From assembly GCA_946011705.1 (NCBI GenBank), contig CAMGCA010000143.1, forward strand, positions 1-5,640: a stretch of DNA of 5,640 nt. The letters are read 5' to 3'. A model generated the notes under the pieces. It saw only the letters and a program-made list of their open reading frames with translations, was not told where the DNA came from and searched no databases. A program made the position numbers and the translations under genes. This document shows, piece after piece, positions 1-5,541 of this stretch (position 1 is its first letter; every line of letters begins with the position of its first letter). This DNA is from an uncultured Clostridia bacterium (GTDB taxonomy: Bacteria > Bacillota > Clostridia > Oscillospirales > Oscillospiraceae).

Positions 1-41
1 TTGATTTTTAATAAGAATTTTTGCAATTTGAAGTTTTTTAT

Positions 42-56
42 TGAGAATCAGTATCA
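42..56. promoter_or_regulatory. Fur/PerR-like operator candidate
   Basis: The 15-mer TGAGAATCAGTATCA matches the 7-1-7 Fur-family consensus TGATAATNATTATCA at 12 of 14 defined positions; positions 4 and 10 differ. It lies in an AT-rich stretch about 150 bases upstream of the response regulator, so it may instead serve a gene left of the window on the opposite strand. Its own dyad symmetry is imperfect, and a match of this quality can arise by chance in AT-rich DNA. No iron or peroxide gene is visible here, so this rests on the motif alone. Confidence 0.3.
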
Positions 57-155
57 TGAAATGTTCAAAAACAGTAAAAGAGAGGTTCGGCGCTTTTTGC
101 GGTTTTCGACTATGCTGTAATCCGGACGATAAGAAAGACTTAAGAATTGCCGGCA

Positions 156-184
156 TCGACTTTCCCATTTTCCCGTGCTATGAT
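156..184 (+). promoter_or_regulatory. Sigma-A promoter of the response regulator
   Basis: A -35 element TCGACT (156-161) and a -10 element TATGAT (179-184) are separated by exactly 17 bases. Each differs from consensus at one or two positions. Transcription would start near base 191, giving a leader of only about 20 bases that holds the ribosome binding site GAAGGTG just before the ATG at 210. Short leader, correct spacing and correct strand make this the likely promoter of the downstream regulator. Confidence 0.55.
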
Positions 185-209
185 GTAAAAAAGGAAAGAA
201 GGTGCCTGT

Positions 210-887
210 ATGCAGAAGATACTCCTGCTGGAAGATGATATCACGCTGGGCAGTGGCATTCGTCTAGCGCTGCAAAGCCCGTCCGTACAGATTGCCCTGT
301 GCCGCACGCTGGCACAGGCACAGAATGCGGTTGCGGATAACAGCTATGACCTGCTGATTCTGGATATCAATCTGCCCGACGGCAGCGGTCTGAAACTATT
401 GGAACAGGTTCGGAAAACAAGCCATGTCCCTGTGATTTTACTGACCGCCAACGATCTGGAAATGGATGTTGTCACAGGCTTGGAATCCGGGGCGGACGAT
501 TACATCACAAAGCCCTTTTCTCTGGCAATTCTCCGGGCAAGGGTCAACGCCCAGCTGCGCCGGGGAATGTCCACGAAAGCATCCTGTATTGAGATTGACA
601 GGTTCCAGTTTGACTTTGACCGGATGGAGTTCCGCAAGGATGGTCAGAGCATGGAACTGAGCAAGACGGAACAGAAGCTGCTGCGAATCCTCATAGAAAA
701 CCGGGGGCAAACCCTGTCCCGTGGAGTGCTGGTGGACAGAATTTGGACGGACGGCGCAGAATTCGTGGACGAAAATGCCCTGTCCGTCACCGTCAAGCGG
801 CTGCGGGATAAACTGGAAGATACGCCTTCCAGCCCACAATATTTGAAAACGGTATACGGCATCGGCTATACCTGGGCGGTGAAGTGA
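210..887 (+). CDS. OmpR/PhoB-family response regulator, orphan in this window
   Basis: A cytoplasmic two-component regulator of 225 residues, the normal length of the family. The receiver domain (about residues 1-117) shows the acidic pocket Glu8-Asp9-Asp10, the phospho-acceptor Asp52 in LLILDINLPDG, the switch Thr79 in VILLTAND, and the conserved Lys101-Pro102 in DDYITKPF. The C-terminal part (about 127-225) is a winged-helix DNA-binding domain with the recognition region ENALSVTVKRLRDKL and the usual ending TVYGIGYTW. The ATG is preceded by GAAGGTG at 5 bases. All catalytic residues are intact, so the protein should be phosphorylatable. In most Firmicutes a sensor kinase gene follows or overlaps such a gene; here TGA TAG ends the frame and convergent genes follow, so the kinase is elsewhere or lost. 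The target genes cannot be read from this sequence. Confidence 0.95.
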   Translation: MQKILLLEDDITLGSGIRLALQSPSVQIALCRTLAQAQNAVADNSYDLLILDINLPDGSGLKLLEQVRKTSHVPVILLTANDLEMDVVTGLESGADDYITKPFSLAILRARVNAQLRRGMSTKASCIEIDRFQFDFDRMEFRKDGQSMELSKTEQKLLRILIENRGQTLSRGVLVDRIWTDGAEFVDENALSVTVKRLRDKLEDTPSSPQYLKTVYGIGYTWAVK

Positions 888-1050
888 TAGCTCAACAGCA
901 ACCGCCTCGACATTCTCCGCTATCCTGTGCAGCGGTCAACGGACAGTTCCGGTTTCCGTGCCATGATCCGTTTCGGTGTGAACCGCCTGAGCCGTTACGT
1001 CAAAGCCTGCAAATCGGTTTTCTTGATCACAATCCGTTACTTCTGCTTTT
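888..1050. other. Convergent intergenic gap, no recognisable content
   Basis: This 163-base stretch lies between the stop of the response regulator and the stop of the transporter ATPase gene on the other strand. I looked for a histidine kinase remnant in the three plus frames and found no HAMP, H-box or ATP-binding motif. I also looked for a bidirectional terminator. There is a T6 run near 1049 on the plus strand, but the preceding inverted repeat is only a few interrupted base pairs, so it is not called. Confidence 0.5.
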
Positions 1051-1794
1051 TTACTCATAATCAAAGGACCGTAGGAATGCCTTTGCCCGGGCGGTGGTGG
1101 GGCTTGCGAAAAAGGCCTTGGGATCACTGCTTTCCTCAACAATCTCCCCATTCTCAAGGAACAGAATTCGGTCGGCAATGGCCCGGGCGAAGTTCATTTC
1201 GTGGGTGACGATGACCATGGTGCTGCCCGCTTTGGCAAGGGACAGAACCACATCCAGTACTTCCCGAACCATTTCCGGGTCCAGGGCGGCGGTGATTTCA
1301 TCCAGCAGCAGAATCTCCGGGTGCATACACAGGGCCCGGACAATGGCCACCCGCTGCTTCTGCCCACCGGACAGCTGCCGGGGGTAGTCGTCCCTCCGGT
1401 CGGCAAGACCCACCTTTTGCAATAGCTCCAGCGCCTCCGCCTCCACCTGAGAGCGGGGGCGTTTTTGTACCTTCATGGGCGCCAGCAGGATGTTTTCCAG
1501 AATGGTTTTGTGGGGGAACAGCTCATAGCTCTGGAACACCATGCCGATTTTCTGCCGCATCTTCGTGATGGACTTATTTTCCCGCAGAACCGGCTCCCCA
1601 TCCAGCAGAATCTCGCCGCCCTGAATGGGTTCCAGACCGTTCAGGCAGCGAAGCAGGGTGCTCTTTCCGCAGCCGGAGGGGCCGATGATGACCACCACCT
1701 CCCCCTTGTGGACGTCCAGGTTAAAATCCTCAAAAATCACATGGTCTGCGAAGGTTTTCTTCAGATGCCGCAGGCTTAACAGTACATTCTCCAA
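1051..1794 (-). CDS. Polar amino-acid ABC transporter ATP-binding protein (GlnQ/HisP type)
   Basis: The 247-residue motor subunit of the importer, which hydrolyses ATP as a homodimer on the cytoplasmic face of the two permeases. Motifs are complete: Walker A GPSGCGKST (38-46), Q-loop Gln88 in VFQSYELFP, signature LSGGQKQRV (141-149), Walker B ILLLDE (161-166) followed by ITAALDPE, and the switch histidine His198 in VTHEM. The start chosen is TTG at 1794. It follows AAAGGTGG at about 8 bases, begins two bases after the stop of permease 2, and gives the usual N-terminus MENVLLSLRHLKKTF. An ATG further upstream at 1848 in the same frame would add 18 residues lying inside permease 2 and lacks a good ribosome site. 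As the last gene of the operon it is probably translationally coupled to permease 2. This is the only complete ATPase of the cluster. Confidence 0.93.
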   Translation of the reverse strand: MENVLLSLRHLKKTFADHVIFEDFNLDVHKGEVVVIIGPSGCGKSTLLRCLNGLEPIQGGEILLDGEPVLRENKSITKMRQKIGMVFQSYELFPHKTILENILLAPMKVQKRPRSQVEAEALELLQKVGLADRRDDYPRQLSGGQKQRVAIVRALCMHPEILLLDEITAALDPEMVREVLDVVLSLAKAGSTMVIVTHEMNFARAIADRILFLENGEIVEESSDPKAFFASPTTARAKAFLRSFDYE

Positions 1795-1796
1795 AG

Positions 1797-2471
1797 CTAT
1801 GACCACCTTTTCTCTAAGTGCCCCGCCAGACGGCTGATGGGCCAGCAAATCAGGAAATACAGCAAAAATACCACCGCGAAAATACCGAAGGCGGCGTTGG
1901 GGGAAGTGCGCCGGTTGGCCTCAATGATCTGCTGAGCAACCTTCAGAATCTCCACAATGCCGATCATCATCACCAGGCTGGTGGTTTTGATCATCCGGGT
2001 AATCAGGTTGATGGACAGCGGAATCAGGCGGCGTACAGTCTGAGGCAGAATCACATAGCCATAGACCTGCAAGGGGTTCATGCCCAGAGCCTGGGCGCTT
2101 TCGTGCTGGATGGCAGGGATGCTTTGCAGCGCGCCCCGCACCAGATCGCCCATTTCCGCCGTACCCCAGAAGCTGAACACAATGATCGCCGCCGTCTCCG
2201 CTTCCAGATTCCAGCCGAAGACCCGTGTGGTGCCGAAATACACCACAAACAGCAGCACCATCTGGGGCATAATGCGGACGATTTCCAGATAGATGCGGAA
2301 AATCACCTTCAAAACCTTACTTTTGGAGGTCATCAGCATACCCATAACAATGCCCAGCACAATGCTGATGGCGACAGAAATCAGGCTGATGCGCACCGCC
2401 ACCCACAGGCCGCCCAGCAGCCGCAGAAAATTCGTGCCCTTGAACAGCACATCAATTCCCAAACTCTGCAT
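1797..2471 (-). CDS. Amino-acid ABC transporter permease 2 (HisM/GlnP family)
   Basis: An inner-membrane permease of 224 residues, typical for the His/Glu/Gln/Arg/opine family. Hydrophobic segments include about residues 22-46, 70-80 and 195-212. The cytoplasmic EAA loop that contacts the ATPase is clear at 124-144, with ESAQALGMNPLQVYGYVILPQ-type spacing. An arginine-rich tail ends in HLEKRWS. The start is well supported: AAAGGAGG lies 7 bases before the ATG. It overlaps the end of permease 1 by 20 bases in another frame and is followed after two bases by the ATPase gene, which suggests tight coupling. It is similar to permease 1 in its EAA loop but clearly a different protein, so the two probably form a heterodimeric channel. 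The transported amino acid cannot be deduced from the permease itself. Confidence 0.93.
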   Translation of the reverse strand: MQSLGIDVLFKGTNFLRLLGGLWVAVRISLISVAISIVLGIVMGMLMTSKSKVLKVIFRIYLEIVRIMPQMVLLFVVYFGTTRVFGWNLEAETAAIIVFSFWGTAEMGDLVRGALQSIPAIQHESAQALGMNPLQVYGYVILPQTVRRLIPLSINLITRMIKTTSLVMMIGIVEILKVAQQIIEANRRTSPNAAFGIFAVVFLLYFLICWPISRLAGHLEKRWS

Positions 2472-3111
2472 AGCGAAGCCTCCTTTCGAGCCAGCTTCCC
2501 AGAATCGACACAGGAAGCAGCATAATGAGGTAAAAAATCACCAGCAGCGTCAGGCACTCGATGGTTTTGGCGTACATTCCGATCAGATCCTTGGCGGTGA
2601 ACATGAGATCCATCAGGCTGATGGTGGAAAACACGCTGGTTTCTTTCAGCAGAAAAATCAAATTCGCCAGCAGGCCGGGAACGCTGGAACTTACCGCCTG
2701 GGGCAGAATAACGTAGCCGAACACCTGAGCCGGGTTCATGCCAAGGCTTTGGGCGCTTTCCGTCTGGATGGGGGCGATATTTTCCAGTCCGCTGCGGAAG
2801 GTCTCCGCCATGTAGGCTCCGCCCAGCAGGCCCAGTCCCAGACTGCCGCAAAGCGCCGCCGAAATGCGGATGCCCACCTTTGGCAGGGCGAAATAGATGA
2901 AAAACAGCTGCACCAGCAGTGGTGTGTTGCGAAACAGTTCAATGTAGGCGCCGACAATCCGGCGCAAAACCGGGATTTTCAGATGCACCACCACCGCGCA
3001 GGCAATTCCCAGCACCAGCGCCAGCGCCACGCCCTGCCAGCCGATTTTGAGCGTGAGCAGCAGAGCATCCCAGAATCTGGGCAGGTAAGCTTTCATAACC
3101 GCAAAATCCAT
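2452..3111 (-). CDS. Amino-acid ABC transporter permease 1 (HisQ/GlnP family)
   Basis: An inner-membrane permease of 219 residues. It shows the family pattern of an N-terminal hydrophobic helix (about 16-42), the conserved block RNTPLLVQLFFIYF (61-74), an EAA loop beginning ESAQSLGMNPAQV at 118, and a last helix at about 186-207 with a basic tail. The ATG at 3111 is preceded by AAGGCGG four bases upstream. That ribosome site overlaps the stop region of the MetN fragment, with only nine bases between the two genes. Its 3' end overlaps permease 2. The block RNTPLLVQ is typical of polar amino-acid importers, not of MetI, so the channel belongs to the polar class even though MetQ and MetN pieces are present in the same operon. 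Confidence 0.93.
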   Translation of the reverse strand: MDFAVMKAYLPRFWDALLLTLKIGWQGVALALVLGIACAVVVHLKIPVLRRIVGAYIELFRNTPLLVQLFFIYFALPKVGIRISAALCGSLGLGLLGGAYMAETFRSGLENIAPIQTESAQSLGMNPAQVFGYVILPQAVSSSVPGLLANLIFLLKETSVFSTISLMDLMFTAKDLIGMYAKTIECLTLLVIFYLIMLLPVSILGSWLERRLRYAEFGN

Positions 3112-3120
3112 AAGTCCGCC

Positions 3121-3366
3121 TTACTTTCTGTGATCGATCTTCCGGGCAGCCAGATTGCCCAGGCCCTGCAGCAAAACGTCCCCGCTGTCCGGCCGTTCCA
3201 GCAGGTTCATACATCGCACCAGCGTACTTTTGCCTGCGCCGGACAGGCCGATGACGCCGAAAATCTCCCCCTTGCCGATGGACAGAGACACGCCCTTCAG
3301 CGCTTCCACGCTGCCGTTTTTCGCGGAGAAGGTTTTGTGCAGATTCTGGATTTCCAGATAGGCCAT
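3121..3366 (-). pseudogene. Truncated MetN-type ATP-binding protein (N-terminal third only)
   Basis: An 81-codon open frame that matches the beginning of a methionine-importer ATPase and then stops. Visible parts are the A-loop region, Walker [10 protein letters not shown] (40-48) and the family-specific block [16 protein letters not shown] (51-66), which is characteristic of MetN. After residue 68 the sequence becomes unfamiliar and ends at TAA. The Q-loop, signature, Walker B and H-loop, roughly 160 or more residues, are missing and not found in other frames downstream, because permease 1 begins nine bases later. The start is ATG at 3366 with GGGGTGAG upstream; an ATG at 3393 is possible but less likely. 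It cannot hydrolyse ATP alone. The likely explanation is an internal deletion; a short functional derivative cannot be excluded, because the frame is open and has a ribosome site. Confidence 0.75.
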
Positions 3367-3431
3367 ATTCTCACCCCATATTCTGTGTAGCAAAGGTTGG
3401 CCGCCGCATCTCTCAGAAAACCACTTGTTTG

Positions 3432-5072
3432 TTAATCTTCGAAGGGAACAACGGCTCCGTCGGAGGTGTCAATTATGAACTGCTTGATTTCGTCGGACGT
3501 GAGTACCTTAGCAAGGGCCTGAATGCCCTCGTTATTCTCGTTGCCTTCCTTCACCACCAGCACGTTCACATAGGTCTTGGCGGCGGTAGAGGCGCTGGTT
3601 TCGTAGGCGACGGCATCATGGGCAACGGAGAAGCCCGCTTCCAGCGCGTAGTTGCCGTTAAGCACCACGAAGGCCACCTCATCCTTGACACGGGAAACCT
3701 GCGCTGCTTCCAGCTCCTGAATCTTCACGTTGTGGGGGTTCTCCACGATGTCCTTGATGGTTGCGGTCAGGCCCGCGCCGTCGGCAAGCTTAATGATGCC
3801 GTTGTCCTGCAGCAGAAGCAGCGCACGGGCTTCGTTGGTGGTGTCGTTAGGCACCGCAATCACATCGCCGTCGGCAATGTCGCTGAGGGAAGCCTTGGTG
3901 CCCGGATAGATGCCGAAGGGCTCATAGTGGATGCCCGCTACGGACACCAAATGAGTGCCCTTTTCCGCGTTAAAGTTGTCAAGGTAAGGAACGTGCTGGA
4001 AGTAGTTGGTGTCAATTTCACCGCTGTCCACCACCAGATTGGGCTGCACATAGTCTTCAAACTCGGTGACCTTCAGCGTCCAGCCTTCCTTGGCAAGAAT
4101 TTTGGCGGCTTCGGCAAGAATTTCCGCATGGGGCGTGGGAGAGGCGGCTACGGTGATGGTGCCCTTCTCCTCGACAGTCGCGGGAGCTTCCGCAGCGGTG
4201 GCGACCACGCCGCCCTCAACTACCAGGGTGTCCTCATAGTCCTTGCCGTAGGTATCCAGCAGGGTTGCCTCATAGTCGGCGTGGAAGAAGTTCTCATTGC
4301 CCAGGGCCTTGATCTCGTCGTTCAGCCAGTTCAGCAGGGTGGTATTGCCCTTGGTAACGGCGGGGGCGATGGTGTCCGCGCTGCCCAGAGAGGGGATGCC
4401 CACGGTGTAGCCGGGGTTCTCGATGGCGAAGGCGATGACCTCGGTGTTGTCGTTGGCCCAGGCAACGCCGTTGCCGTTTTCAAAGGCAGTCTTGGCTTCA
4501 GCGTAGGCGTCATATTTTTGCAGCTTGATCTCGGGGTTGTTCTTTTCCAGATAGGTTTCGGCGGTGGTGCCGGAGATCACGATAACCTGATCGTCAGCGC
4601 CGATGTCATCCAAAGAAGTGATCACCCGGCTGTCCGGGGAGACGACACCCATCGCCACGTTCATGTAAGGCAGGGCAAAGTCCACTTCCTGCGCCCGCTC
4701 GGGGGTGACGGTGAAGTTGGCCAGAATGATGTCCACCTTGCCGGTCTGAAGATACTCAATACGGTTGGCGGCCTCGGTGGAGACATAGTTGATTTTCACG
4801 CCCAGATCCTCACCGATGCGGTTGCCGAAGTACACATCGTAGCCCTGATACTGGCCGTTCTCATCCACATAGCCAAAGGGACTCTTGTCGGAGAAGACGC
4901 CGATGTTGATGGTGCCGCTGGACTTGATCTCGTCCAGGGTGCGGAAGGTGCCCTTGGCCTTCGGGGCAGCGGAAGCAACGGGTTCGGTCTTTGCGCCGCA
5001 GCCGGCCAACAAAGAGGCGGCAACAGTCAGGCTCAGAAATACGGCTCCGATTTTTTGAATCAGCTTTTTCAT
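3432..5072 (-). CDS. Dual-domain substrate-binding lipoprotein: CjaA-like cysteine domain fused to MetQ/NlpA domain
   Basis: A 546-residue extracytoplasmic receptor, about twice the usual length of a single binding protein. Residues 1-25 are a lipoprotein signal with lipobox LAGC and lipidated Cys25, then a flexible Ala/Lys/Pro segment. Residues about 41-283 form an SBP_bac_3 domain with [54 protein letters not shown] and [12 protein letters not shown], a set that closely recalls the cysteine-binding CjaA lineage. An Ala/Glu-rich linker (284-303) joins it to a complete MetQ/NlpA domain (304-546) with [35 protein letters not shown] (Asn413, Arg416) and VLNGNYAL (Asn472). The ATG follows AGAGGT at 8 bases. 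It is the first gene after the attenuator. I infer that it feeds both cysteine (or cystine) and methionine to one permease pair; ligands are inferred from similarity only. The frame is continuous through the junction, so this is a true fusion. Confidence 0.93.
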   Translation of the reverse strand: MKKLIQKIGAVFLSLTVAASLLAGCGAKTEPVASAAPKAKGTFRTLDEIKSSGTINIGVFSDKSPFGYVDENGQYQGYDVYFGNRIGEDLGVKINYVSTEAANRIEYLQTGKVDIILANFTVTPERAQEVDFALPYMNVAMGVVSPDSRVITSLDDIGADDQVIVISGTTAETYLEKNNPEIKLQKYDAYAEAKTAFENGNGVAWANDNTEVIAFAIENPGYTVGIPSLGSADTIAPAVTKGNTTLLNWLNDEIKALGNENFFHADYEATLLDTYGKDYEDTLVVEGGVVATAAEAPATVEEKGTITVAASPTPHAEILAEAAKILAKEGWTLKVTEFEDYVQPNLVVDSGEIDTNYFQHVPYLDNFNAEKGTHLVSVAGIHYEPFGIYPGTKASLSDIADGDVIAVPNDTTNEARALLLLQDNGIIKLADGAGLTATIKDIVENPHNVKIQELEAAQVSRVKDEVAFVVLNGNYALEAGFSVAHDAVAYETSASTAAKTYVNVLVVKEGNENNEGIQALAKVLTSDEIKQFIIDTSDGAVVPFED

Positions 5073-5117
5073 TGGTATTTACCTCTTTTTCATCATAAAT
5101 TCAGGGAATCCAAGCAC

Positions 5118-5151
5118 AAAAAATGCCGGGGCTTGCAATCGCTCCCGGGCA
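5118..5151 (-). terminator. Rho-independent terminator in the transporter leader
   Basis: Read on the minus strand, TGCCCGGGAGC (5151-5141) and GCCCCGGCA (5132-5124) form a 9-base-pair stem with two single-base bulges on the 5' arm and an 8-base loop, followed directly by six T residues (5123-5118). It ends about 45 bases before the lipoprotein start codon, with no gene between, so it would stop transcription before the operon. This position marks it as a conditional (attenuator) terminator. Confidence 0.75.
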
Positions 5152-5242
5152 AATGGCGTTATGATATCCCCAACGAAGAATCATGTCTCAGGTGCAGCAA
5201 GCAGCATACGAATGCACCCCGCCATACGGATATGCCCGGGAG
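5142..5242 (-). promoter_or_regulatory. Antiterminator pairing of a cysteine attenuator
   Basis: In the minus-strand leader RNA, CTCCCGGGCA (5242-5233) is the exact complement of TGCCCGGGAG (5151-5142), which is the 5' arm of the terminator. The 10 perfect base pairs, plus two more after one mismatch, would destroy the terminator stem. The upstream arm lies inside the leader ORF, starting two bases after the Cys16 codon. It can also fold locally with GGCGGGG (5223-5217), giving a third, competing hairpin. A separate 6-bp hairpin, GGTGCA (5218-5213) with TGCACC (5196-5191), covers the Cys32-Cys33 codons. The complementarity is seen directly; its regulatory use is inferred. Confidence 0.65.
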
Positions 5243-5292
5243 ATACACATTCGACAACAGCTATATACGGCATGGGAATTCTTTTCAAACAT
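5188..5292 (-). CDS. Cysteine-rich leader peptide (attenuator uORF)
   Basis: A 34-codon frame in the leader of the transporter operon, starting about 38 bases after the predicted transcription start. It begins MFEKNSHAVYSCCRMC and ends YAACCT. Five of 34 residues are cysteine, at 12, 13, 16, 32 and 33, using TGT in the first cluster and TGC in the second. The ribosome site AAAGGAG lies 9 bases before the ATG at 5292, better spaced than for a competing ATG at 5297 in another frame. There is no signal peptide or known domain, and no recognised RiPP enzyme nearby, so it is read as a sensor of charged tRNA-Cys: ribosomes slowed at the Cys codons would change folding of the RNA around the antiterminator arm. 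Cysteine-rich leader peptides acting as attenuators are known from actinobacteria. A secreted or binding peptide is a less likely alternative. Confidence 0.7.
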   Translation of the reverse strand: MFEKNSHAVYSCCRMCISRAYPYGGVHSYAACCT

Positions 5293-5336
5293 TGCATTCC
5301 GCTCCTTTCTTTAGCTTGCTCAGATTCGATGACCAG

Positions 5337-5365
5337 AGTATACGCCTACTTTCCTAGTTTGTCAA
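5337..5365 (-). promoter_or_regulatory. Strong sigma-A promoter of the transporter operon
   Basis: On the minus strand a perfect -35 TTGACA (5365-5360) and a -10 TATACT (5342-5337) are separated by exactly 17 bases. The region upstream on that strand (about 5370-5415) is AT-rich and could act as an UP element. Transcription would begin near 5330, giving a leader of about 257 nt before the lipoprotein start codon at 5072. A near-consensus promoter fits a gene controlled after initiation, by attenuation. Confidence 0.8.
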
Positions 5366-5464
5366 TAGGTTTGTAGAAATATTTTCCTATTTTACTACTT
5401 GCTAAATATAAAATAGTGCTGACACAAACGGGTGACCGCCTGATCCCGGTTACCCTATTGACAA
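5359..5464. repeat. Inverted 11-bp copies of CCTATTGACAA at divergent promoters
   Basis: The sequence CCTATTGACAA occurs on the plus strand at 5454-5464 and, inverted, at 5369-5359. Each copy contains a TTGACA -35 hexamer facing its own gene, the aminotransferase to the right and the transporter operon to the left. Part of the identity is simply the shared hexamer; the extra CCTA and A flanks suggest either a common regulator site next to both -35 elements or a promoter duplication. The inner segment between the copies is about 84 bases. Confidence 0.5.
5430..5455. promoter_or_regulatory. Inverted repeat abutting the aminotransferase -35: operator candidate
   Basis: GGGTGACCG (5430-5438) and CGGTTACCC (5447-5455) are complementary over nine positions, counting one G-T pair, around the 8-base spacer CCTGATCC. 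The element ends two bases before the TTGACA hexamer of the plus-strand promoter and shares bases with the repeated CCTATTGACAA block. There is no T-tract after it, so it is not a terminator. It may bind a regulator of one or both divergent promoters; which one cannot be told from the sequence. Confidence 0.45.
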
Positions 5465-5486
5465 TGCCCACCGGAATTGTTAAGCT
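5458..5486 (+). promoter_or_regulatory. Candidate promoter of the aminotransferase
   Basis: A perfect -35 TTGACA (5458-5463) is followed after 17 bases by TAAGCT (5481-5486), which keeps only the three most conserved -10 positions. Transcription would start near 5493, leaving about 50 bases before the ATG. The weak -10 suggests low basal activity or need for an activator. A TATAAAAT box at 5407-5414 is an alternative -10, but no good -35 lies upstream of it. Confidence 0.4.
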
Positions 5487-5541
5487 GTCATCAGGACTTA
5501 TTTCCATCCTCGAAATCGGAGAATTATAGGAGGAACAGAAT

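Noticed and set aside
41..238. A 65-codon plus-strand frame before the response regulator
   Set aside because: No good ribosome site, no recognisable protein features, and it runs across the promoter and the start of the regulator in another frame.
936..1060. A possible 40-codon minus-strand ORF starting at ATG in the stop region of the ATPase gene (ATGAGTAA)
   Set aside because: The overlap looks like translational coupling, but the peptide is unlike any family I know and the region has no other coding signs. Composition alone does not support a gene.
2293..3390. A 365-codon plus-strand open frame across the permease genes
   Set aside because: It is antisense to both permeases and the MetN fragment, with Gln/His-rich translation typical of the shadow of hydrophobic coding sequence.
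5188..5292. The Cys-rich small ORF as a RiPP or metallothionein precursor
   Set aside because: No modification enzyme, transporter of peptide type or leader cleavage motif lies nearby, whereas its position between a promoter and a terminator, and its complementarity to the terminator arm, fit an attenuator.
3429..5357. A long open frame on the plus strand antisense to the lipoprotein gene
   Set aside because: It mirrors the coding frame of the lipoprotein, has a low-complexity Gly/Val/His-rich translation with no family resemblance, and lacks a ribosome site. The minus-strand protein has a lipobox and two complete known domains.
5429..5456. T-box or SAM riboswitch upstream of the aminotransferase
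   Set aside because: GGGTGACCG superficially recalls the T-box core, but the invariant GGTGGNACCGCG is not present, there is no specifier stem and no terminator follows. No SAM-I core was found on either strand of the intergenic region.
5507..5534. Possible hairpin hiding the aminotransferase ribosome site (TCCTC with GAGGA)
   Set aside because: Only five base pairs and no conserved extension; such pairings with AGGAGG are expected by chance.
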